Below, piece after piece: positions 1-6,662 of a stretch of DNA of 33,166 nt. How positions within the stretch are numbered: position 1 is the stretch's first letter; the number at the start of each line of letters is the position of its first letter. The notes beneath the pieces are model-generated. The model made no database searches, had not been told where the DNA came from, and saw only the letters and a program-made list of their open reading frames with translations. Made by a program: the position numbers and the translations under genes. The stretch is from contig JAMCPG010000024.1 in the NCBI GenBank assembly GCA_023379845.1, positions 4,352 through 37,517 on the forward strand. The letters are read 5' to 3'. Source of the DNA: Thermoplasmatota archaeon. Lineage in GTDB: Archaea > Thermoplasmatota > Thermoplasmata > Thermoplasmatales > Thermoplasmataceae.

Positions 1-49
1 TCTGTAAACCATCGGGAGTCTCGAATTTTACATACGTATTTTTATCCAT
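1..49 (-). CDS. rpl7ae: Probable ribosomal protein L7Ae, N-terminal fragment
   Basis: Only the first 16 codons lie in the window; the gene leaves it at base 1. The peptide begins MDKNTYVKFETPDG, which matches the usual start of archaeal L7Ae (a YVKFxxP block at the very N-terminus). L7Ae is a kink-turn RNA-binding protein of the large ribosomal subunit, of box C/D and H/ACA RNPs and of RNase P. A strong Shine-Dalgarno, AAGGAGG, sits 8 bases before the ATG, as expected for a highly translated gene, with a TATA box further upstream. Identification rests on a short stretch, so another protein with a similar start cannot be excluded. Confidence 0.6.
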   Translation of the reverse strand, partial: MDKNTYVKFETPDGLQ

Positions 50-92
50 GATTAATCCTCCTTCATTAAGGCATTCGGTAAGGTCAAGTCGC

Positions 93-105
93 TATTTATA
101 TTTTT
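93..105 (-). promoter_or_regulatory. TATA box of the L7Ae-like gene
   Basis: Read on the minus strand this is an A/T block (AAATATAAATAG) about 50 bases before the ATG at 49. It predicts a transcript with a 5' UTR of roughly 25 bases, which contains the AAGGAGG ribosome-binding site. Confidence 0.5.
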
Positions 106-399
106 CACGATTATTCTTGATCCTTTGATGCAGCCTTGAGAGGGGAATTTATGGTCTTATTAGGCATATATTGCACTTTAACTCACAGAAAGACCTCTCT
201 TTATTTCAAGAGTCTGTTCCATCGCTTTACTCACAAGAACGAAGCAAGCTGCCAGGCTAATTATTTTAATCCTGGTTGAATAATATAGTGATTCATTACA
301 CCGGCTAACAAATTATTTCGCAAATGCCTTGATCTATTATCCTTGGAAAGAAGGCATTTACTTCTTAGGATCGATGTGATCAGTGCTTTAAGAACAAGC
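106..399. other. Intergenic region between divergent genes
   Basis: About 290 bases between the L7Ae-like promoter and the promoter of the gene at 429. I see no convincing ORF. It contains a perfect 9-bp inverted repeat (322-359, listed separately) and a weaker CCAGG/CCTGG pair near 257-280. Otherwise it is A/T-rich with no recognised element. Confidence 0.4.
322..359. repeat. 9-bp perfect inverted repeat
   Basis: AAATGCCTT at 322-330 is repeated as its reverse complement AAGGCATTT at 351-359, with a 20-base spacer. It lies about 40 bases upstream of the TATA-like box of the gene at 429, so it could be an operator for that gene or a cruciform/hairpin. Chance occurrence in A/T-rich DNA is possible. 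Confidence 0.4.
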
Positions 400-409
400 T
401 TTTTTATCT
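400..409 (+). promoter_or_regulatory. TATA-like box for the gene at 429
   Basis: TTTTTTATCT centred about 24 bases before the ATG at 429. That spacing predicts transcription starting at or next to the start codon (leaderless mRNA), and no Shine-Dalgarno is visible. Confidence 0.4.
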
Positions 410-428
410 AATTGATCGTTTTACTCTT

Positions 429-1958
429 ATGATGAATACGGAAAATGACCCAAGGCACAATCCAGAGGATTACCTTGTAAATCATATTACTGAATATCAA
501 GAGCTTACCGTCTTGTCCTATACGCCGTCATTCCTGCTGAAGAAGGATGCTTCGACAGATATCAAGAAGAGGTATGCTAACGAATTGACCAAGAGAATCA
601 GGAATGCAGGGAGTGAAACCGGAAACCCCGACGAGGCAAAAACTACAACTATTTATTTAGCTGAATCAGGTCTGAAAGAGATTTCCAGGCTTCCCATGAG
701 GGAAAAGGAGGATATTCTCTACACATGGGATGAAGTGATTTCATACGTTAAGAAGTCCAAGGGAAGATTGAATGTTTACGTAATTCCAGATAAGGACCTT
801 CCAACGGTGAGTTTCATACTTGGCAGGGTATCTGGAATATGGGGGAACAGGTCCCCTTGGGACCTGCTTATCGAATATCGTGTAGGAGTGGACAAGGAGA
901 GCCTTTTTTCCATTGCAACAAGTGAGCACCTGGCAAAGTGGTTCCTCAACATGCCTCTTCAGGATCTCCCCAGTGAAATCAAGTGGTTTCTTCAAAGGCT
1001 GAAGGACGAGGCGACAATTATGGAGTTTGAAGAGTGGATCAACAAGAAGGATATACGGTCGACCCTCCCTCCACCTGAGGTCGCAATACTTTCTGCAATG
1101 CCCAGCGAGATCGTATATTATCAGAAGAAGTTTGGAAGTGTTTACAGCAAATATCTCTCTGGCATAAACCGTGGAAGATTCGAATTAGATAGCAAAACCC
1201 AGCTAGAGCTTATTTTTCCGAACACGGGTTATGGGAGGTATAATACTCACCAGTCGGTTACAGAGCTATCTCTTAAATATCCAAGCATTGACTCCTTTTA
1301 TCTGACCGGGGTTGCAGGAGGATCTGAGCTAAAAAACGTAAAGTTGCTGGACGTTGTTGTATCTAGTGAAATAATTGAACTTGTATATGAAAAAATAATT
1401 CCCCGGACATCGCCGGAGCAGCCGAAACTGGGCAGGAAAATACTACCGCTTAATGAATCATTGTCATTCATTTTTGGTGTTGCGAATCATTCTATAGACG
1501 AATCATTCAAGCGTCATGCGCAGAGACTGAGGGAACTAAGCGTAGCTGATCCTGGCAAGTGGGAAGAGTTGCTAAAGGAGTATACAAAAGGTTTGCAGAG
1601 ATCTGAATTTATGGATGAAATTCTATCCGGCAATAGATTGCCTACTATTCACTTTGGCGCAATATTTTCCTCTGATCACAATGTAAATCATAAGGAGTTC
1701 CGGGATCTCATTTCAACTGAATACAACGTTTTTGGCTTTGAAATGGAAGGAGGAGGATTGGCCGGGTCCTGCAAGTCATTCGGGAAGAAGTTTCTGGATG
1801 TAAGGGGAATATCTGATCTCTGCAATGATCCAAATAATGAGCGATCCGTGAGAGATCCAGTATTGCAGCCGCTTGCTTCAGCGGTCGCGAGCGCAGCACT
1901 CGACTGGTTACTGCAGATCAGACTGAAAATGGAATCAAGTGAAAATTCGATCTCTTGA
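429..1958 (+). CDS. Orphan protein with C-terminal nucleoside phosphorylase-like domain; candidate effector
   Basis: 509 residues. The C-terminal domain (about 217-500) is recognisable as the PNP/UDP phosphorylase-MTA/SAH nucleosidase fold: VAILSAMPSE at 218-227, GVAGG at 294-298, a VVVSSEI strand near 309-315, then FEMEGGG at 437-443 and RGISD at 459-463. The EMEG and ISD blocks hold the ribose-binding Glu and the catalytic Asp of the family, so the domain is probably active. The tail after RGISD (a CNDPNN turn and an Ala-rich helix) resembles the phosphorylase domains found in NACHT/STAND and other conflict proteins more than housekeeping PNPs. Residues 1-215 match no family I can name; the stretch 146-180 loosely resembles the end of PLD-like sensor domains. 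It stands alone between convergent and divergent neighbours. Known: related domains in bacterial antiphage systems cleave ATP. Inference: sensor plus nucleosidase effector. Substrate is unknown. Confidence 0.7.
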   Translation: MMNTENDPRHNPEDYLVNHITEYQELTVLSYTPSFLLKKDASTDIKKRYANELTKRIRNAGSETGNPDEAKTTTIYLAESGLKEISRLPMREKEDILYTWDEVISYVKKSKGRLNVYVIPDKDLPTVSFILGRVSGIWGNRSPWDLLIEYRVGVDKESLFSIATSEHLAKWFLNMPLQDLPSEIKWFLQRLKDEATIMEFEEWINKKDIRSTLPPPEVAILSAMPSEIVYYQKKFGSVYSKYLSGINRGRFELDSKTQLELIFPNTGYGRYNTHQSVTELSLKYPSIDSFYLTGVAGGSELKNVKLLDVVVSSEIIELVYEKIIPRTSPEQPKLGRKILPLNESLSFIFGVANHSIDESFKRHAQRLRELSVADPGKWEELLKEYTKGLQRSEFMDEILSGNRLPTIHFGAIFSSDHNVNHKEFRDLISTEYNVFGFEMEGGGLAGSCKSFGKKFLDVRGISDLCNDPNNERSVRDPVLQPLASAVASAALDWLLQIRLKMESSENSIS

Positions 1959-2056
1959 ATAGTTTGAGTTAAAGTCGCTTTTCCTAATAATCACATTTTT
2001 AATTCTTTATAGCAATGTGAAGGACCAAGGAATTATAAGTTCAAACGACCAGCTTT

Positions 2057-2926
2057 CTAGATCGGATCATTCATAGCTGCACGTATAACTTCCTTCGCAG
2101 CCTCTGATGGTTCAAGCATTGGAGTCCTGTATCCTCCCTGAACGCCCATTTTTTGATAGAATGCGTAGTAATAGCCGCTCGGAAAATTCGGGGTGTTTAT
2201 GGCACGCATGAGACTGTTTGCCTTCATCTGGGTCTCCTGAGCCTTCTGTATATCGCCTTTCCTGTATTCCTGATAAACTTTTACAATAAGCGAATTGAAG
2301 TTGGACAGACCGCATACGCCTCCGTCGGCGCCGAGGGCAAGAGAAGGTAGCAGGAGATCATCCTGCCCGTTGAAGATTGAAAAGTTTTTGCCTGACAGTG
2401 GAAGAAGTTTCGAGAAGTATCGCATGTCACCGGAAGATTCCTTGAGCCCGACAACGTGCGAGTACTCCTCCTTCAATCTCTCTATGACATCAACAGGTAT
2501 GAATTCGCCTGAAAGCTGAGGAATATTATAAATGAAGAAATCCTTGTCCACCTTGTCAAGCACCACAGAAAAGTGCCTGTAAATTTCGTCATGAGACGGG
2601 TGGATATAATAGGTCGGCATCAGAACGAGTATATCGCAACCAATATCAGCCGCATTCCTGCCGAACTTCACGCATTCTTCTGTGTTCGACGACCCGATGC
2701 CTGCGAAGACCTTCAGGTCTCCCTTTATATCGTTTACATGTTGCAGGAAATTGACGCGCTCCTCAGAAAAAAGATATGGAAATAGACCTGTTGATCCCAG
2801 TGGAAAGAGACCTGAGACACCGATGCCCTTCAGGTATTCAACAAGTCGATCTGTGGCATCAAGATCGACAGAACCTTCCTGCTTGAAGGGCGTTAGCATT
2901 GGCGTTATGATTCCATCATATTTCAT
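2057..2926 (-). CDS. kdgA: 2-keto-3-deoxygluconate aldolase (DHDPS/NAL family)
   Basis: 289 residues, the usual length for this class I aldolase family. The Schiff-base lysine is K162 in GLKESSGD, the supporting tyrosine is Y133 in FFIYNIPQ, and the substrate loop GSTG is at 44-47 followed by the SEER motif. The GSTGLFPYLF form of the loop is that of archaeal KDG/KDPG aldolases rather than of dihydrodipicolinate synthase (GTTGE). It would cleave 2-keto-3-deoxygluconate to pyruvate and glyceraldehyde, the key step of the non-phosphorylated Entner-Doudoroff pathway; glucose dehydrogenase is encoded at 21847. It lies 55 bases downstream of the unknown gene at 2982 on the same strand and may share its transcript. 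Preference for KDG over KDPG cannot be read from the sequence. Confidence 0.85.
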   Translation of the reverse strand: MKYDGIITPMLTPFKQEGSVDLDATDRLVEYLKGIGVSGLFPLGSTGLFPYLFSEERVNFLQHVNDIKGDLKVFAGIGSSNTEECVKFGRNAADIGCDILVLMPTYYIHPSHDEIYRHFSVVLDKVDKDFFIYNIPQLSGEFIPVDVIERLKEEYSHVVGLKESSGDMRYFSKLLPLSGKNFSIFNGQDDLLLPSLALGADGGVCGLSNFNSLIVKVYQEYRKGDIQKAQETQMKANSLMRAINTPNFPSGYYYAFYQKMGVQGGYRTPMLEPSEAAKEVIRAAMNDPI

Positions 2927-2981
2927 AATAGGAGAGTGCGGAAAGACTGAAATAATTAACTATTCCATGAATCTCGTGCTT

Positions 2982-3599
2982 TCAGTTGGAAGAATCCTTC
3001 TGGAATCCAACGTTTGTTGACTTTATCGCCTTGACATAATCAGCAGGGATGCCCATCATGACGAGCGCATCCCAGTTGGCGAGGCTGCCTCGTGCTATTG
3101 CAAGTTCTATTAGTTCAGAAAGGGAAAAGTATCTTGAACCTGGTGCCATAACCGTTCCCAGAACCCAGGGAGGTGTGTCGAAATAAGACACGAATCTGCC
3201 GGGTATTACATCGATGAGTGCTTTGGAAAGTATCTGGGCAATTCTTTCATTATAGTACCATTTCTTGACGGGACTCATGATGAAACCGCGCTTGGGGGCA
3301 TAAGTTTTCCACGTTATACCGTACTGCTCCTCTTCTCCCAAGTAATCGGCTGTGTCACCGAAGTTATCCACAAATGTCTTGGGAGGAAGTTCCTCGTTCC
3401 CCGTGACTGAATTGATGATCCTGACGCCTATTTTGTAGTTGTTTGCCTGCATGTACCTGGCAATGAGGTGCTCAAGTTCCTCCGCCTCGTCCACGGTAAT
3501 CATCGTATCATTCTCAAGCTGCTCTGAGATTGCGGAATACTCAGACATCGATGCGTTTAGTATCATCTTCAGATAATAGTTGAACCTGTCACCAACCAT
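2982..3599 (-). CDS. Conserved-looking protein of unknown function
   Basis: 205 residues; I do not recognise a family. It starts with an amphipathic helical stretch (MVGDRFNYYLKMILN), then an acidic segment (res 27-50), and a C-terminal half with several aromatic residues. There is no signal peptide, membrane segment or Cys cluster. The start is supported by a TATA box centred about 25 bases upstream (3619-3627), which fits a leaderless mRNA. It precedes the KDG aldolase gene on the same strand, so a role connected with sugar acid metabolism is possible but only by position. Confidence 0.65.
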   Translation of the reverse strand: MVGDRFNYYLKMILNASMSEYSAISEQLENDTMITVDEAEELEHLIARYMQANNYKIGVRIINSVTGNEELPPKTFVDNFGDTADYLGEEEQYGITWKTYAPKRGFIMSPVKKWYYNERIAQILSKALIDVIPGRFVSYFDTPPWVLGTVMAPGSRYFSLSELIELAIARGSLANWDALVMMGIPADYVKAIKSTNVGFQKDSSN

Positions 3600-3618
3600 T
3601 CAAATCGTCTGACAACTA

Positions 3619-3627
3619 ATATATAAA
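3619..3627 (-). promoter_or_regulatory. TATA box for the gene at 3599
   Basis: On the minus strand CTTTATATATTAG, centred about 25 bases before the ATG at 3599, giving a leaderless transcript. A second A/T block (AAATTTAAATA) lies about 20 bases further upstream. Confidence 0.5.
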
Positions 3628-3679
3628 GAGGTATTTAAATTTACGGCTTGATTTCTTTATCCAGGTCTCAGTCGACATC

Positions 3680-3715
3680 TCTTTTTTCGAAATTGTCAGA
3701 AATACGAAAAAAAGA
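3680..3715. repeat. Inverted repeat between divergent promoters
   Basis: TCTTTTTTCG (3680-3689) and CGAAAAAAAGA (3705-3715) form a 10-bp stem, apart from one extra A, around a 15-base loop. It sits in the 295-base gap between the divergent genes at 3599 and 3895. It could be a shared operator or a hairpin; the T/A runs make chance more likely than for mixed sequence. The rest of the gap holds only the two promoters. Confidence 0.35.
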
Positions 3716-3865
3716 TTTCACTGTCCAACTATGCAGATCACCCTGGGCCGATAATCAAAGCAACCCGGAGGAAATGAAATGTGCATTGGAACTATCGGTT
3801 AAGTCAGACAGATAGGTTAGAATCACCTTATATGTAAGAAGATTGCAAAAATCGTTAGACAACAC

Positions 3866-3874
3866 ATTTTTAAC
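3866..3874 (+). promoter_or_regulatory. TATA-like box for the aminotransferase gene
   Basis: ATTTTTAAC centred 25 bases before the ATG at 3895, predicting a leaderless mRNA. Confidence 0.4.
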
Positions 3875-3894
3875 TGGTAGGGCAATATAGTGCT

Positions 3895-4806
3895 ATGGCA
3901 TACAAACCTGAATTTGTCTGGATGGATGGGAAGACCGTTGAGTTTGAGAAAGCCAATGTAAGTATACTTACACATGCGCTCCACTATGGTACTGGGATAT
4001 TCGAAGGCATAAGATCTTACCAGACTGATGATGGTGTTGCCGTTTTCAGGCTCGACGATCATGTTAAAAGGTTCTTCCAGTCTGCAAACATATACAGAAT
4101 GGATCTCGGTTATACCGCGGACCAGCTGAAGGAAGCAATAATTTCAATGATCGTGAAAAACAAGAACACTGACTGCTATATCAGACCGCTTGCTTTTTAT
4201 GCAAATCAGAGGCTTGGGCTGCATCCAAATGAGCCGAAAATTTCAATTGCGATAATTACGACGAAGCTTGATCTCTACCTGGGGAAAACAGAGGAGGGAA
4301 TTAGAGTAAAGATATCCCCTTGGAGAAAGATCGATTCGACAGCAATCCCGTCAATGGCGAAGGGAACGGGACAGTACATTAGCTCATATTTATCTTCACA
4401 TGATGCAAAGATGGATGGCTACAATGAGGCAGTGCTGCTTGACAAGTCAGGATTCGTTGCCGAAGGTCCTGGAGAAAACATATTCTCGGTAAAGGATGGA
4501 AAGATATACACGCCGTCGCTTGAGAGCCCAATCCTGGCAGGCATAACCAGGGATTCGATTATCAAGATGTACGAGCATGAAAACCCCATCATGGAGAAAA
4601 GGGTCGGATTGAGCGAACTGCTTACATCTGATGAAGCTTTCTTTGCCGGGACTGCAGCAGAAATCACTCCGATTTCCGAGATAAGCGGGTATAAGCTTTC
4701 ATCTTCAAAGAAAGGAAGCATTTCCGAAACGGTCAAAGAGAGATATTTCAAGGTTGTCCGCGGAAAGGATTCAAAATACAGGCACTGGTTGACCTTCATT
4801 GACTGA
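3895..4806 (+). CDS. ilvE: Branched-chain amino acid aminotransferase
   Basis: 303 residues, fold type IV PLP enzyme. It transfers amino groups between glutamate and the keto acids of Leu, Ile and Val. Visible family marks are THALHYGTGIFEGIR at 26-40, the PLP lysine K156 in SMAKGTGQY, and E190 in the VAEGPGENIF phosphate-cup motif; AGTAAEITPI near the C-terminus is also typical. The usual AKxxGNY context reads AKGTGQY here, a mild variation. The start is supported by a TATA-like box 25 bases upstream. The last codons overlap the start of the next gene by 8 bases, so the two are probably co-translated. D-amino acid or 4-amino-4-deoxychorismate activity is less likely given the EGIR motif. Confidence 0.88.
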   Translation: MAYKPEFVWMDGKTVEFEKANVSILTHALHYGTGIFEGIRSYQTDDGVAVFRLDDHVKRFFQSANIYRMDLGYTADQLKEAIISMIVKNKNTDCYIRPLAFYANQRLGLHPNEPKISIAIITTKLDLYLGKTEEGIRVKISPWRKIDSTAIPSMAKGTGQYISSYLSSHDAKMDGYNEAVLLDKSGFVAEGPGENIFSVKDGKIYTPSLESPILAGITRDSIIKMYEHENPIMEKRVGLSELLTSDEAFFAGTAAEITPISEISGYKLSSSKKGSISETVKERYFKVVRGKDSKYRHWLTFID

Positions 4807-5746
4807 GTTTCCAATCAAAAAAACCCTTATTTCGAGATACTTTGAAAGCATCAGGGGAATGCCCGATATACTTGATAAAGGAGAGACTTTTTCACTTACT
4901 GACGGTTCGCCCATAGCATATGAAGTTGTTCCTTTTTCCATAGCTCAGATGAAAGCGATGACTGGAAGATCCGATGACTCGATAAATAGTATGTTTCGCG
5001 GCTTGAAAGTTGTCGATCGATCAGGTCGGAGGACCTATGACTTCTCCTCTGTTCCCATGGAAACTGAAATCAGTGAAGCTGTTCCAGATTATATATCGAG
5101 AGAAGACCTGATAAAGCTTACCGTATATGCAATAACCAGAAGCCTCGGCGCCAGCAACAATGGGGCAGCAAAGGTCGATGAAATTGTATTCCAACTTAAG
5201 AATGACGCTGGAATCCCGGATGATTTTATGCCTGCCAGCATGATGGAAATGGTTGAGGGAAGACCGTTGAGCGACCCCCCATCCCTGATCCTAAATCTTC
5301 AACCTTCCTTCTCGGAAGGTGCAATTTTTCCTATATTCAGGATTTCAGGCGAGCTGCCTGTTTCGGTAGGATTTCTCACATGCTATCCAAAAGGCTTCGA
5401 GAACGATGCGAAGCTCGTTCCAGAAGGTCTGATAAAATCTGTAAAAGATGAGTTTTATCTCTTTACGAAGGAACCAGGTTACCAGGATTTTGTTGCCGGA
5501 AGAGTTCTCAGGTCTGTTGTTTTCAATCTGGAAAGGAAAAAGACAAGGAAGCTGTCCAAGCCGCTTTTTGATGATATAAAAATACAGGCACTGAAGAAAA
5601 TAGGCATTGTTGATGAAGTAAATGGATCATATTCCATCGTCGAAGCTTTGTCTCTTGAGAAAATCAAAAAACTCGCATCTGAGCTTGAGTCCAAGAACCA
5701 CCGGATTGCACAGGACTGGAAGGCAAAAATGATCAAACTGCAATGA
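4799..5746 (+). CDS. Unknown protein translationally coupled to ilvE
   Basis: 315 residues from a TTG that overlaps the ilvE stop region by 8 bases; the first in-frame ATG is at 4860, so the protein may be about 20 residues shorter. I do not recognise a family. The sequence alternates predicted helices and strands, lacks membrane segments and Cys motifs, and ends in a basic helical region (Lys-rich, res 240-315). A SIAQMKAMTGRSDDSINSMF stretch (47-66) could be a helix-turn-helix-like element, but this is weak. Its tight overlap with ilvE makes co-expression near certain and a link with branched-chain amino acid metabolism or its control plausible. Confidence 0.65.
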   Translation: MTEFPIKKTLISRYFESIRGMPDILDKGETFSLTDGSPIAYEVVPFSIAQMKAMTGRSDDSINSMFRGLKVVDRSGRRTYDFSSVPMETEISEAVPDYISREDLIKLTVYAITRSLGASNNGAAKVDEIVFQLKNDAGIPDDFMPASMMEMVEGRPLSDPPSLILNLQPSFSEGAIFPIFRISGELPVSVGFLTCYPKGFENDAKLVPEGLIKSVKDEFYLFTKEPGYQDFVAGRVLRSVVFNLERKKTRKLSKPLFDDIKIQALKKIGIVDEVNGSYSIVEALSLEKIKKLASELESKNHRIAQDWKAKMIKLQ

Positions 5747-5798
5747 TTTTATTTAACAACTAAATCTTTGTGACCTGAATGAATTCGTGTTCAGTAAT

Positions 5799-5807
5799 GT
5801 TATATGC
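5799..5807 (+). promoter_or_regulatory. TATA-like box for the TTG-start gene at 5830
   Basis: GTTATATGC centred about 27 bases before the TTG at 5830. It supports a leaderless transcript beginning at this non-ATG codon. Confidence 0.4.
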
Positions 5808-5829
5808 TTTGTTTCACATACTGTATTGA

Positions 5830-6156
5830 TTGAAAAAAATATGTGAGGAATGTGGTGGAAGAAAGATACTTCCCGAAGGCGATTACGTCATCTGTCCCAG
5901 ATGTCTCGGGACCGGTTATCAAACGCGTAGAAGCATTCGTAACACTCAGGTTGCAGGAATAGATAGACTTGTCTTGATTGCAGTGGTCATAGGCATTCTA
6001 ACGGTGTTTGTAGCGAGCGGCCATGCAAGGTTCAAAGCCCTGTTCTTCATGATTCTTCTATCGTGCTGGGGAGGAATCTTCTTCGCATTTTCTAGGTCTC
6101 ACAAGTTTTTCTCCTTCGTATTCAGGAAGTTCTCAGGTTCTCCCAAGGATGCCTGA
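5830..6156 (+). CDS. Small membrane protein with DnaJ-type zinc motif
   Basis: 108 residues from a TTG start placed by the TATA box at 5799-5807. The N-terminus carries two CxxCxG-type knuckles, CEECGGRK (5-12) and CPRCLGTGY (22-30), which together would bind one zinc as in DnaJ-like zinc fingers. Two hydrophobic segments follow (about 44-62 and 68-88) with a basic tail inside the cell (KFFSFVFRKF). The protein is therefore a membrane-anchored small zinc finger. It precedes another small membrane protein gene and faces the zinc-ribbon/SPFH operon. Function unknown. Confidence 0.65.
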   Translation: MKKICEECGGRKILPEGDYVICPRCLGTGYQTRRSIRNTQVAGIDRLVLIAVVIGILTVFVASGHARFKALFFMILLSCWGGIFFAFSRSHKFFSFVFRKFSGSPKDA

Positions 6157-6209
6157 TATTCTAAGGACGAAAAGCATAAAATTATATTCAAATTGTTTTA
6201 TTGTAGAGC

Positions 6210-6449
6210 ATGGAATTTCCTGAATCGTTTGCAAAGGACATCATCAAGCTGGCGCTTGTCGTCATAACTCTATCTGCTTCTATATACCTGTTCAGGTTGG
6301 CAACTTCTGCATATGAGACAAATGCAATAAGCTATTCAGCTGGAGTTCTGGCTCTTGGATCCGTATACTTCGTTTTCGGCGTGGGTTTCATTATTTTTGG
6401 TGTCCTGATAGCCCTGAGCCTTCTGGGCCAGAAATTACGTCTGTCCTGA
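6210..6449 (+). CDS. Small membrane protein, two predicted TM segments
   Basis: 79 residues with hydrophobic segments at about 11-29 and 44-72 and little else. An A/T block AAATTATATTC at 6179-6189 lies 26 bases before the ATG, fitting a leaderless mRNA, which supports this start. No family recognised; possibly an accessory of the neighbouring zinc-motif membrane protein. Confidence 0.55.
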   Translation: MEFPESFAKDIIKLALVVITLSASIYLFRLATSAYETNAISYSAGVLALGSVYFVFGVGFIIFGVLIALSLLGQKLRLS

Positions 6450-6504
6450 TATATGAGCGAAAATATTGATATGCCCCTAATTGCATTTCCTCCTGATAGA
6501 TCAT

Positions 6505-6654
6505 ATGAACATATCATGCACAATCGAACCGGTGACAAATGGAAAAAAGCTCTATAAACAGTATTTCATGTTCATGATCCTTGCCATCATGCTTGTGCTG
6601 AGCGGGTTCAAGAACAGGCATCAGTTTGCTGTCAGGGAAGATGAAAAACCCTGA
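6505..6654 (+). CDS. Possible 49-residue small membrane protein
   Basis: A short ORF starting MNISCTIEPV with one hydrophobic stretch (YFMFMILAIMLVLSGF, about res 20-35) and a charged tail. It ends 9 bases before the convergent stop of the gene at 6663. A second ORF in another frame (6453-6557, 34 codons, MSENIDMPLI...) overlaps it and also reads like real protein, so one protein split by a frameshift is an alternative. No clear Shine-Dalgarno. Low confidence. Confidence 0.35.
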   Translation: MNISCTIEPVTNGKKLYKQYFMFMILAIMLVLSGFKNRHQFAVREDEKP

Positions 6655-6662
6655 ACATTGAC

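Noticed and set aside
3774-3815. 13-codon ORF after CGGAGG upstream of ilvE, considered as an attenuator peptide
   Set aside because: It lacks a run of Leu, Ile or Val codons, and the ilvE promoter at 3866-3874 lies downstream of it, so it is not in the ilvE mRNA.
4419-4814. 131-codon minus-strand frame inside ilvE
   Set aside because: Shadow of the aminotransferase coding frame with no own promoter or motif.
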